Assembly (NCBI GenBank): GCA_963675135.1
Contig: OY776126.1
Span: 23,811,195 to 23,875,194, forward strand
Source: Galeopsis tetrahit
Lineage: Eukaryota > Streptophyta > Magnoliopsida > Lamiales > Lamiaceae
Direction: 5' to 3'
Length of the DNA stretch: 64,000 bases
The notes below the pieces were generated by a model that saw only the letters and a list, made by a program, of their open reading frames with translations, was not told the DNA's origin and ran no database searches. Made by a program: the position numbers and the translations under genes. Of this stretch, positions 1 through 11,600 are shown piece by piece; position 1 is the stretch's first letter; every line of letters begins with the position of its first letter.

Positions 1-841
1 CTCATGAATTTTTCATTTTCTGGTTACTCTGTAAAATGAAAAGTAAACCAACCACAACAACAATGAGATGATAATAAATCAAATCATAATTGAGTTATAT
101 GATTATTAACAACTTACTGATAATTCTTAGCTACTCTTGAAATTGAAAGGGTTGGTTGATGAATCACCAAATGTTCTAGAAGATGCATAAGAATTCCTTC
201 TGACCTATTACAACAGATAAATATAATAACAAGTGATACAAAAAACTTAAATATTAAATTGAAATAAGAAATACATATTGTATATACTGATAATTTTTGT
301 TTCTTTACTTGAGTATGGTACTTCATTGTTGGCTGTATTATTTTCCACATTGGCTGAGAAATAGAATGTGCATAGGATGGAGTATTAAATAAGAAATAGA
401 ATGTGCATATGCTTCTTTAAATGCCTCTGCACTGTAAAAAGGGTGTACAGAAGACTCTGGTTGCTCATCCCTACACTACATGCTGAAATAACATGTTTAC
501 AGGGTAGACTCTAGTTGCTCATCCCTACACTACACACTGAAATAACATGTTTACAGGATAGGGTTTAGATCGAGTTTACGAATCAAAAGAGGGAAAATGA
601 AGTAAAACAAAAGTGGGCGCTCAAAACCTTCTCCGTTAGTTAATGACGGACCAAGATTAAATGTGCTGAAAAGTGGTAAAGTTCTATTTTCCCAAAAATT
701 AATTAAATTTGGGCACAAATGCTGAAAAGTCCAATAACTCATTAGGCAATAGTGTATTATCCCCTCTTAGCCCATCCATTAAAGTTAGGCGGACACTCAT
801 TATTGATTAAAAATATTATAAAATAATTATATTATAATTTA
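1..841. other. AT-rich flank, no supported gene
   Basis: No coding region is supported. On the minus strand a short open stretch (about 120-210) ends at a CAG/GTAAGT-like donor and could be an isolated exon, but it matches nothing I recognise. The only clear structure is the tandem duplication at 452-559. Confidence 0.5.
452..559. repeat. 54-bp tandem duplication
   Basis: Two adjacent copies (about 452-505 and 506-559) share TTGCTCATCCCTACACTACA and AATAACATGTTTACAGG and differ at only a few positions. This is a simple local duplication with no recognised function. Confidence 0.85.
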
Positions 842-1269
842 CTCCCTCCGTTCCGCTATAAACTTCCCATTTCTTTTAGGTGTTTTGATTAAGAAATATG
901 ATAAAATAATAGATAAAGTATAAATGTTGTGATGGTGAGAGAGAAAATAATAGATGAGTATTAGATGAAATATGATAAAATCTTTATTATATATATTTGC
1001 AAACTTTTGGAGTGCCACATGTCGCAGTCTAATTCGTTTGACACAACCTCTCTCATCCCAAATGTCTCCATTTCAAAATCTCTCTTCTCACCACCTTTTC
1101 ATACTTTTTATTTAATCTAATCCGTCCATTTAAACAAATTAATCTTAACCGTTAAATCTTAATATAATCTTCTATATAATAATCATTTCACCTCCATTTT
1201 CAACATTAATTTTCCATCTAGCCTTGAATTTTCACACAGAATAGAGGAATTCACAGAAACAAAATAATA

Positions 1270-1400
1270 CATTCAGGACCTCTGCTTAATGAGTAGTTTT
1301 GTCTCCCTCAACCACTCATCAAAGGTATTCCAATAGTTCATGATGGAGCCTGTTTTGAGCCACCTAAAGCCGATCTGATTTTGTCGAAGATGATGTTTTT
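1270..1400 (-). pseudogene. Reverse-transcriptase-related gene fragment, left part
   Basis: Minus-strand translation gives residues such as IGFRWLKTGSIMNYWNTFDE up to a stop near 1273. The pattern of W and basic residues resembles the C-terminus of plant LINE or zf-RVT-type proteins; this is resemblance from memory only. The fragment is cut off by the CACTA-1 terminus at 1402 and continues across the insertion at 39359-39480. It may be cargo carried by the Helitron or an older insertion in it. Confidence 0.4.
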
Positions 1401-1424
1401 GCACTACAAAAACGCTTGTTTTTG

Positions 1425-1783
1425 CCGACGGATGTATACCGACGGATTTCCTTTCCGACGGCTGTACCGACGGATTACCGACGGAATTCAAAGTCAGAAG
1501 ACTCTGCCGACGGAATTCAATTTCCGTCGGCTTTCCCGACGGGATACCGACGGACACTCAGAACTCTCTACACGGTGTCGTTTTTGGGTCACCGGCCGAC
1601 GGATCGTTCCGTCGGTATTGTAAATATTCCGTCGGTAACCGACCCGCATTAACTAACCGCCTTCTTGATCGACTCCCAAAATTAAATGTGGTCATTACCG
1701 ACGGAAATATCCGTCGGTAACCGACCCGCAATAACTACCATAATTAATCTGGTCATTACCGACGGAAATATCCGTCGGTAAAG
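1425..1783. repeat. 5' subterminal repeats of CACTA-1
   Basis: More than ten copies of CCGACGG or CCGTCGG, often as ACCGACGGAAAT-TCCGTCGGT head-to-head pairs. In En/Spm the equivalent 12-bp motifs are TNPA binding sites needed for transposition. The short open reading frames crossing this block are translations of the repeat. Confidence 0.9.
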
Positions 1784-1799
1784 GCAATTTTTTTTTTTG

Positions 1800-2709
1800 T
1801 ATATAAACTGAAGAACAGATTACAGAAACCCTCCCTCCTCCCTCCCCACTCTTTCCTTCTTCATCTTCATCGCGCGAAGAAGAGGCTCGGCCGAGGTGAT
1901 CTCTCGACTCGATTAGAAAATCTATACGGTACGCTTTCTTAATTTGTTAGTAATTAATTTTTAAGTTATATATGTATTGCCTATAATTATGAATTAAATT
2001 GCATGTGTTAATTTAAATTGTTATATAGATTAATATGAAATTAATTGTTTGTAGTTGATGTATATAGTTAATTATTTTGAATGTATGTAGTTGATATATC
2101 TAATTAATTAGTTGATATTGTAAGTGGATAATTGCCTATATGTATAGCTAGCTAGTTGATGTATATAGTTATTTATAATAAATTGATGTGATTTGTTAAG
2201 ATCGATATTGCATGTTTTGCATAATTGATGTTATATATATAATTGATATTATTGTTGAATTTGCATATACGTTGGAGTGGAGTTAATTACATAATTAAAT
2301 TATGATATTGTACGTTATAATTAGCTAGATTAATATTGTTGATTTACTAATTATGAAATTATTGATTAAATTAGGGGCTTTGTTAATTATATTAGGAAAT
2401 TGTTATTTTAAAGTTAGAAAAAATTGTTACTAAATTTATTAGGTTATAGATTGTTAATTAAAATAGAAAATTGTTAATTAAAGTTGAAAATTATTGAATA
2501 AATTAGTTATTGTTGAATAAAATAGGAAATTAGTTATTGTTGAATAAAATAGGAAATTGTTTATTAAAATAGGTTATTATTGATTAAATTAGGTTTTTAT
2601 TAAATTTTAATTTATTAGATTATTGTTTTTTTATTAAATTAAGAAATTTATTATTAATTAATTAGTATTATATATATAATTTATTAATTTAAATGTTTAA
2701 ATTAAATAG
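1800..2709 (+). promoter_or_regulatory. TATA box, leader and 5'-UTR intron of the TNPA-like gene
   Basis: TATATAAA at 1800-1807 lies just inside the subterminal repeats and is followed by a CT-rich leader (about 1830-1928). A probable donor GTACGC at 1929 and an acceptor TAG at 2707-2709, directly against the ATG at 2710, imply a 5'-UTR intron of about 780 bp of very AT-rich DNA. The intron is inferred from splice-site context only. Confidence 0.6.
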
Positions 2710-4327
2710 ATGACTGGAAATGGTGCTGGTGCCTCTGGTGGCTCGGGATCTCACGGGGCCTCCGGGTCACGTAGCCGATCGAGGAAGAGTCGATCCAAAC
2801 TTAGACCCGAGGCGCCGGCGCCTACACTGTCACGAACACCATTATCGTCGCCTCCGCCACCCATTCCACACCCGTCGTCTCATTCGTCTGTCCGGGACCA
2901 TCCTGCTGTTCCTGCTCAGGATGGCCGGGAGCGCGTTTGGGCTACAAGTGGAGGAGTGTAAGTAATTAAATACTTTTATTGTTTAATAATTAATAATTAA
3001 TTAATTTCACATTCGTTTTAATTTATAATGTGTTTTGTTTGTTAATTAATGTCACAGATTGTTACCTGGTAACGAGGTCTCCAGGGCATGCACGATTGCT
3101 TTTGGCTCTTTACCGATCTCTGCGGGTGCATATACCTGGTCGAAGGTCCCAAAACCAAAAAAGTTAGCGTACTTCGAGGAATTTCAGGTAGTAATTAATT
3201 ACTTAATTATTTAATTAATGTTTGTTAATTTGTTCAATAATAAACAATTTATTATATGTGCAGAAACAAACCACTTGGGATCGGAATATGTACTCAGACC
3301 AGGCTATGTTCAGGTATTTCTGTAAATCGGCGCAACAGCGGTATAAGGATTTAATGTACGAATGGAGAATGGCATGGCGGCGCGATGGGACGACGCAGAG
3401 CTTGGGTAAGGATGATAATGATGTTGTGTTGTGGGATTCATTGACGAGGGAGTGGCTGGATCCGGAGTACATCAGGAAGTGTGAGATTGCTAAGGCCAAC
3501 CGGAGATCCGACGATGGGGGTGGGATGTCCAGGCATCGGACTGGAGCCCGGTCCATCCTTGAGCAGTCGATGGTCATTGTAAGTGTTTATTAATTTTTTA
3601 ATTAATTTCAATAAATTTAATTATATATTTAATATATATAATACATAAATTAAATTATTAGGAACAGGATACGGGGCGTGTACCCACTCACTTGGACCGG
3701 ATGAGCATTGCTCATCCGTTTAATGCTGATACACAGCAATCCACATACGGGCGCACAACTAACCTCCACGTAAGTAATAAAATTGTTTAATTAAATACAT
3801 TTTTTATAATTTATTCTATTAATTTAAAATTATTAATTATGTAGATCGGAACTCAAGTCGACCCTACTCAACCCGGAACCAGCAGTGCCCCTACAGTCGA
3901 GGAGGTGGACCGGGCTTATTTGGAAGTTGCCCCCACCACCCGCGGACGAGTTCTGGGCCTTGGTCGTATGAGCGCTGATGTCATTTCCGGCGCTGGTCCG
4001 TCCCAGACGGCATCGCAGGGTTCCGTATCTTCCACCCCAACTCCTGATGTGACGATGGCACAATTCAACCATTACATGCATGTGATGCATGTGAATATGG
4101 GTCGAGAGATGGGGTGGTCGGACGAGAGGATCGAGGAGGTTTATCGGAGAAACATGCAAGCTCCTCCACCGACGGCCAACGTGAACGTGTCTGTTCCCCC
4201 AGGCCCCTCAGCCCCCCCAGCCCAATCAGCCTATGTCCCGACCATGCAGCAGGATGATGAGATCATGGGTCAACAGTTCGGTGTTGGCGCCGACGTTGAT
4301 GTTGATTTGTGGGACTTTGGTCCATGA
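2710..4327 (+). CDS. TNPA-like Transposase_24 (Ptta/En/Spm) protein
   Basis: Predicted exons 2710-2957, 3058-3187, 3264-3578, 3662-3769 and 3845-4327 have GT-AG junctions that keep frame and give 427 residues. An N-terminal Gly/Ser/Arg- and Pro-rich stretch (about 1-75) precedes the conserved core (about 85-265), with WSKVPKP, a W-D-R segment, SAQQRYKDLMYEWR, and the K-A-N-R...DGGG...SRH pattern typical of plant Transposase_24 proteins. The C-terminal part carries GRVLGLGRMSAD and a helical, Met-rich segment, then a Pro-rich tail. Known role of the family: DNA-binding accessory protein that recognises the subterminal repeats and assists TNP2. No stop or frameshift is visible, so it may be functional. 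Confidence 0.85.
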
Positions 4328-4664
4328 GTGACTTTGAATAATTTTTTTTTTTATGTGTTTAACAATTTTATTTTTATGTCTCGTAGAACTATTTACTTTT
4401 ATGTCTCGTAGAACTATTTATTTTTTATCTGCATTTTTGTTGAACTATTTACTTTTATATTTAAGTATCAGTTGTTTAATTTTAGTTATGTGTGTTTTAT
4501 GTGTTAAGAATGTGTATATTTAAATTTGGATGTTTTATGTGATAGATAAACAACATTTTCATTGAAAATTGCCTTGAAGAAAGGCTGTTGTTGTGGTTAC
4601 ATTACATGCATACACTTAACATTACATAAACTTAGCAATACATATTAGAGACATAAACTTAGGA

Positions 4665-5105
4665 TTACATCCAACCTATAAACTTGAACACATAGGGTAG
4701 AACACAGAATACTATGGCCACAACAAGAAAGTTCCTCTGCTTCTTTAGCTCTTCAACTTTTCCAGCTTCAAATCCTAATTCTGAGGTTAGTTGGTCAGAT
4801 GTATCCTTATACATATCCCCAACTAGTTGCGCATGATTCAACTTGTTGTTGAGCTCTTGATTTTCAAGCAAAAGTGAGTCAATTCTCCTCACCATGCCCG
4901 GAAACATTCCGTGTGAACTCGTTCCTTGTCCGTGAATTTCGTGTTCATCGGCCCAAACAAAAAAGGAGCATCCATTACCATTTAGTGAATCTGGGCAAGT
5001 ATAAAATAGTCTACCTCTGCTTCTTTCTTGCTTCGACATGCACACACGAGCTTCTTTTCCACAATGGCATACCACAATTTTCATGGATGTCGAAGATGAA
5101 GACAT
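4665..5105 (-). CDS. GRF-type zinc-finger protein with C-terminal membrane segment
   Basis: I start it at the ATG at 5105 (146 residues) rather than at the longer open frame to 5327, because the extra residues only translate subterminal-type repeats. Residues about 10-52 form a GRF zinc finger: CHCG, then GRLFYTCPD, then CSFFVWADE. A coiled-coil-like segment follows (about 70-120), then a hydrophobic C-terminus (FLVVAIVFCVLPYVFKFIGW) that looks like one membrane span. Small GRF proteins with this layout are common in plants and often sit in transposons; their function is poorly known. Here it lies antisense between the TNPA-like and TNP2 genes and shares a divergent promoter with TNP2. Confidence 0.75.
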   Translation of the reverse strand: MSSSSTSMKIVVCHCGKEARVCMSKQERSRGRLFYTCPDSLNGNGCSFFVWADEHEIHGQGTSSHGMFPGMVRRIDSLLLENQELNNKLNHAQLVGDMYKDTSDQLTSELGFEAGKVEELKKQRNFLVVAIVFCVLPYVFKFIGWM

Positions 5106-5645
5106 GAGTTTCTGTATTTTTTTAAATTTTGATGTTTGTGAAGAAGTAGGTTGTTTTGAGTGTGGTTGGAGTGTTAAGAATACGTAGTTAAATTTTTTTT
5201 TATACGCGTTTTTACCGACGGAAAGTGATTCCGTCGGTATTGAACATGTGTCAATACCGACGGAATTTCCGTCGGTAATGTAAATACCGACTGAAAATTG
5301 GTCAACGGAATCTGACTGATTTGACATACATTTGAAATATGTGTTACCGACTGAAATTATCCGTCGGTATTGCCAATACCGACGGAATTTCGACGCGTGA
5401 TATACCGACGGACTGACATTTCCGTCGGCATGTAGTATTGAAAAACATTCCAGAACCTCAAAACACGCGAAAATTTTTAGTGTGGAGCAAAAAATTTGGA
5501 TTGGAGCGAAAATTTAAGGTATGTTTTTTAGTGTGTAATTTTAATTTGGTGTTTAGTTTTTTAGTGTGTAATTTTACTACATAATTTTTACTTTTAGTGT
5601 TTAATTTTTAGTGTGTAATTTTATTTTGGTCAAATTGTTTAACAG
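5106..5645. promoter_or_regulatory. Divergent promoter region with a CCGACGG cluster
   Basis: This 540-bp gap separates the GRF gene (minus) from TNP2 (plus). Between about 5214 and 5430 it holds about nine copies of the motif seen at the transposon ends, several paired head to head, including the variant ACCGACTGAAA. No CACTA terminus is present, so this is not a nested element end. I infer that it is a site where the TNPA-like protein could control both genes. Confidence 0.55.
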
Positions 5646-8600
5646 ATGGAATTGCCGGATCGTCGGTGGATGTATTGTACTCCTAGGCTCGTTTTAGGAA
5701 ATGTGAATGTTGAATTTTATGATAAACTCGTGTCATTTGTTGAATTTGCAAAGCTACACCCACATTACATGTCTGAGGATTGTATTAGGTGTCCGTGTAA
5801 TGCTAAGAAATGTAAGAATAGATCATTTAAAAGCATTGATGAAGTCTTATGCCACGTTGTTATGAATGGGTTCGTTGATAATTACTATAATTGGACAAGT
5901 CATGGCGAACAACGGTGGCCTTATAATTTTGATCAAGTCTTGTACTATTACACTACTGCAATTTATGAACAACCCGTACACGTTGAGCATGTCGGCACCA
6001 GTAACGATCAAGAGTTTGGGGTGGAAGAACCCGATATGTATCAAACAATGGTGATGGAAGCCGGTATGTCAAATATAGAGGAGGAACCAACGGATGAAGC
6101 ATTTCAGTTTTATGAGATGCTCAAATTAGTCGATCAAGATTTGTACCCAGGGTGTGATTCTCATTCTCAGTTGTCATTTAATGCTCGACTTATGGCTATC
6201 AAGACGGAGAACAAGCTATCTAACAGAGCATATGAGCAAATGACACAATTATGCAGTGAGATTTGTCCTGTCAATAATAAAGTACCTACGACGTTTCATC
6301 AGAGCAAACAACTGATGAAGAATATGGGTTTGCCGGTTGAGAAGATTGATTGTTGTGTGAATGGTTGCATGTTATATTGGGGTGATGACGATAGCGATCT
6401 TCTTATGTGTAGAATGTGTGGCCATCCCCGGTACAAAGAGGCACGACGGAAGGGACCAGGTGGTCAATCGAGCAAGACAAAAAAGAAAGTGCCACACAAG
6501 AGGATGTATTATCTTCCTATCATTCCTCGTTTAATGAGATTGTTTCAATCTAGTGCTACAGCTCAACACATGACGTGGCATGCAAGAAATTCTGAAGATA
6601 CTGAGGCTGGGGATATGAGACATCCGTCCGACTCTGAAGCCTGGAAACACCTTGATAATGTGTTTCCAGGATTTGCTTGTGAACCGAGGAATGTGAGATT
6701 AGGCTTGAGTACTGATGGTTTTGCACCGTTTGGGAGTTATGGAAAGAAGTATTCTTTATGGCCGGTGATACTGACTCCGTATAATCTACCTCCATGGATG
6801 TGCATGAAACCTCAAACAATGTTTCTGACTGTATTGGTGCCTGGTCCGTCGAATCCAAAGCATAAACTTGATGTTTATCTCCAGCCTCTTATTAAAGACT
6901 TGATCTTCCTATGGGATAACGGAGTCCAAATGTATGATGTTTCTAGGAAACAGAACTTCACGATGCGTGCTGCTTTATTGTGGACCATTAGCGACTTTCC
7001 TGCATATGCTATGTTGTCCGGGTGGAGTACAGCCGGAAAGCAAGCTTGTCCGTATTGTATGGAATATTCTGAAGCTTTCAGTCTCCTGAAGAGTAGAAAA
7101 GTTTCATGGTTCGATAATCACCGAAGGTTTTTACCTCGAGATCATCCATTTCGAAGGAATAAGGTGGACTTCACGAAGAATAGAACAGTCACAAACAATC
7201 GACCGCCCCTTCGAAATGGTATTTTATACATTTATTTTAACATGTTTTTTTGGGTTACATTTATTCTAACATTTATTAATCGTACAGGACAAAGTCTGTT
7301 ACATGAGATTGAGTGGACGGGTTTGAAAAAAACTACGGAGGAAAATGCAGAAGAACACAACAAAGGAATCCCAGGTAACTGGAAGAAAAAGAGTATTTTT
7401 TGGGACTTGCCATATTGGAGTTCACTATTACTCCGACACAATTTGGATGTCATGCACATTGAGAAGAATGTGTTTGACAACGTGTTTCACACAATCATGA
7501 ACACAGAAGGCAAGACGAAAGATACTCCAAAGTCCAGGGAAGAGTTGAACACTATCTGTCGCCGTGATGAGTTAGAACAGGATACCCGTACAGGTAAATA
7601 TCCAAAGGCTTGCTACACACTAGATAAGGCACAAAAACAGAAATTGTGTAGGTGGATTAAAGAGTTAAGATTTCCAGACGGCTACGTGTCAAACATGAGT
7701 CGATGCGTAGACACAACAAAAGGTAAAGTTGCAGGGATGAAGAGTCATGATTGTCATGTTTTTATGCAGCGCTTGATACCTATTGCGTTTCGAGAATTTC
7801 TTCCTCTGAATGTGTGGAGGGCTGTCACTGAATTAAGTCTCTTTTTTAGAGATTTAACGTCTACAACAATCAAGGTTGATGATATGAATCGTTTGGAACG
7901 AGACATTCCAGTTATTTTGTGTAAGTTGGAACGTTTTTTCCCACCTAGCTTCTTTGACTCGATGGAACACTTACCTGTTCACTTAGCGTATGAAGCTAGG
8001 ATTTGTGGTCCAGTGCAGTACAGGTGGATGTACCCATTTGAGAGGTGAACAATTCTATTTCTCTCATTTAATTAGTTTTTAGTATATGGAGCCTTATTTT
8101 AATTTGTTAACTATTATAATTTTAGGTATCTCCACAACTTGAAGCGCAATGCTAAACAGAAGGCAAACGTCGAAGCATCGATTGTTAATGCGTATTTGAA
8201 TGAAGAGGTTGGCATGTTTTGTTCATATTATTTTGAAGACCATGTCAACACGAGGATCAGGAATGAACCACGTAACTTCGATGGTAGAGGTACGCAACAA
8301 GAAGTCGATGGCATGCTCTCTGTATTCAAGTCTAAGGGGCGACCTATAGGAAAAGCCACTGAACGATATTGGTCAACACACACAGAGGCTGAAATAGCAC
8401 AAACGTACGTGTTATTGAATTGTGATGAAGTTCAGCCTTACATTGAGTAAGTATTTCATATATTTATCATCTAATTAAATAGCACTAAACGTGCGTCATT
8501 TATCATCTAATTGTGTTGTGAATTATTAGGATGTATACACAAGAACTACGACATGCAGATCAAAACATCTCAGATAGAGACATAGATACTAGTCTTCAAC

Positions 8601-11600
8601 GTCAATTTGCCCGATGGTTCCAACGTTATGTGAGTATCATTAATTGAATTTTACGTGAACAAATAATTGTTTTGATTAATGTTAATTTTAACTGTACGTA
8701 TAGGGACAATCGCACGATTTTCAGAGCCGGTTCTTACAGGATCTCAGCAAAGGACCACTACGGCGTGTGAGGACTTACAACGGCTATATTGTGAAAGGTT
8801 ACAGGTTTCATACATCAGAGTATGCATCAACAAGAACGACTAACAACAGTGGTGTTTGTCTTAGGGGTGCGAATTATAATGCAGATGCAAGTGATTACTT
8901 TGGGGTGTTGCACGAAGTCGTTGAAATTTGTTGGGATATGAATCCTAGAACAAGTCCTAAATGATGAATAAAAGATAAAAGATAAAGTTTTGATAAGCCA
9001 AAAGAAGACTTGAATATTTTCTAAGTATTGATTGATCTAGTCTAGTTGAGTTGAAGTCATCTTATACAGATCAGTAGAGTTCACAAGACAAGTACTAGTT
9101 TTAAAAGACAAGTATTATTGAAAGATAAGTACGATTTATAAGTACTTCATATGTGTTACTTGTATATGTTAAGATTGTTTTTGAGCTATAATTACTGTAT
9201 AGAGCTCATACGTTTATATGTAATAGATAGATTCATTGTATAGGTTATAAGTTGACTAAGCTTGTATTATAAAAGCTTAAAGTAATGTAATAGTCTTGTT
9301 AGGTTAGATGATAGGACTAGATTAGTTCTATTATAAGCATACTGCACAAGTCAAGTAGAAGACGCAGTCTACTACTACTGGACAAGACAGGTGCGCAACT
9401 TACACAAAGACAGGTCAACTTGATGTTGGTTACAGAAACGCGTATTGAAGATGAAATTGAAGAAGTTAGTTATGGAATAACTAATTAATTGAAGAAACGC
9501 GTGGAAGAATAAAAGAATCAGTTACAAAGTTAGTTTTCAAGAAAGGTTGTTACACAACTGAAAGTTCTTGGAATTTGAAGTCTATAAATACCCCAAGGTA
9601 TTCATTGACTACTAACTACTGAAATATTGAGAATTACTACTTACAAACGTTATTGAAGATTCAATCGAAGTTTACTCTCAGAGTTGATTGAAGTTCAGAA
9701 AGATAGCCAGAAGACAAGTGAAGAATCAAGAAGGCTACTACTGAAAATCAGAGAAGTTTTTTTAAGTTTTGTTTTGTTATTTTCAAGGTGCTAGATACTT
9801 GTAAAATTTCTAGTAAGATCGTAGACATATCTGGAGGTATAGTCTGTTGAAGATCTAAGTCTTCTTCTTGGGACTTTAAAGACAGGAACATACACTTGTA
9901 CTCGATTGGAAGAGTTTAGTGGAAACATCACAACTGGGTTTGTGAGAGTGGATGTAGACAAGTTGTCGAACCACTATAAATCTTGTGTTTGATTTACTTT
10001 ACTGTTTTGATTGTTTAAATTGCTTAATTGGTTTAACTACTTAACTGAACTAGACTAGTTGAGTATAGAACAGAGTTCTCGAAAATAAGTTGAGTATAAT
10101 CTTGAATTGGGCTCATTGATAATTTCGTATTCCGCATATTGTACTTTGATATTTCGAAAGATTTTTGAAAAGTCTATTCACCCCCCTCTAGACATTTTCA
10201 CTAGCTTACTCGTTATTAACTCAACTTGGGACCAACAAGTGGTATCAGAGCAGTAGTTTACGAACTGCTGTTTCTTGATAACCGACTCAAGACTAAGGGT
10301 GAAGTCTTGGTCCTTGACTGTTCTTGTATACGTGTTCTTGATCATATTCTTGTATCATCTGTTTTTCGTGCTCCCTGTTCTTGACTTATCTGCTGTTCTT
10401 GATCATAACTTGACTTAGCACTCATTTCTTGAAATCATGTCTCTTGAGATAAGCGCCAACAAACTACCTAAGTTCCAGGTACAGGATTACGACTATTGGA
10501 AGCTAAGGATGGAAGCCATCTTCAGCTCCACTCACGACTTAATGATCTCCGTAGTCACTGAAGGTCCAATTGTGACCATGATCCCCAATACTGCTGCCCT
10601 TGATCCAAATCAACCAGTGGGTACTCTCGTCAAGAAACCAAGGTCAGAACTAACCTCTGAAGAAATGAGACAGAATAATTTGGATAGCTTGGCCAAGAAT
10701 TACATCTTACACACTCTTCCTAACGAGTATCTGGGAAAAGTGTTAAAATGTAAAACTGCCAAAGAAATGTGGGATCGCTTAGCTATCATTTGTGAAGGGA
10801 CATCCCTAATCAAAGAAAGCAAGCTTTCCACTGCAGTCCAAAGATTCGAATCATTTCATATGAAAGCTGGTGAAACAATAGACCAGTTGGATACTCGTTT
10901 TACTAAAATCATGAATGACTTGGAAGTCCTTGGTAAATCTTATACTCCTCGTGAAATCAATCTTAGGATTCTCAAAAGCCTTGATAGTCGTTGGAAGATG
11001 GTAAAAATGCTTGTTAAAAATACCCAAGATATAGACGTATGGACAGCAGAGACTATGTTTCAAACTCTAAAGGCTCATGAGTTTGATCTAGATGAAGATG
11101 AACCCATAGTAAGTAGTGACAGAGAATATGCTGTATCTAAGAACGTTGCTTTTAAGGCTAGTTCGTCTAAGATAGACAGGTCTAAGACTAAGACTAGGTC
11201 TGCTTCTGTTAAAGACAAGATAGATACTGATCTTAGCCTGAAGGATCAGGTAAGCCTCATGGTTAGAAAGTTTGATAGGCTGAATAAACGTTTCGGAAGA
11301 TATAAGAAGTTCTATAGAGAGCATAGAGGGTCTGCTTCTAAGAACTCGTCTGAAACCAGACGAGACCGAAACTCGTCCGAAAGGAGAGACGAAGTCTCGA
11401 AAGGTAACAGACAAGATAGAGAGTCTGATGGTAGGAAGATTACTCGTTCTGATAGACGTGATAAACGAAGGAACAACTCTCCTATTAAAAAGGCTACTAA
11501 TGATCTTGTGTGCTATAACTGTGAGAAACCAGGTCACTACATATATGAATGTCCAGACCTGAGTACTGATGATCGAGAAGAACGCAAAGCACGAAGGGAA

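Noticed and set aside
120..210. Possible minus-strand exon with a good donor site
   Set aside because: Too short to identify and no neighbouring exon found.
1381..1652. Overlapping open frames at the CACTA-1 5' end
   Set aside because: They translate the CCGACGG subterminal repeats; no domain and no plausible start context.
5106..5327. N-terminal extension of the GRF protein
   Set aside because: The extra 74 codons are read through subterminal-type repeats; the internal ATG at 5105 gives the expected GRF protein length.
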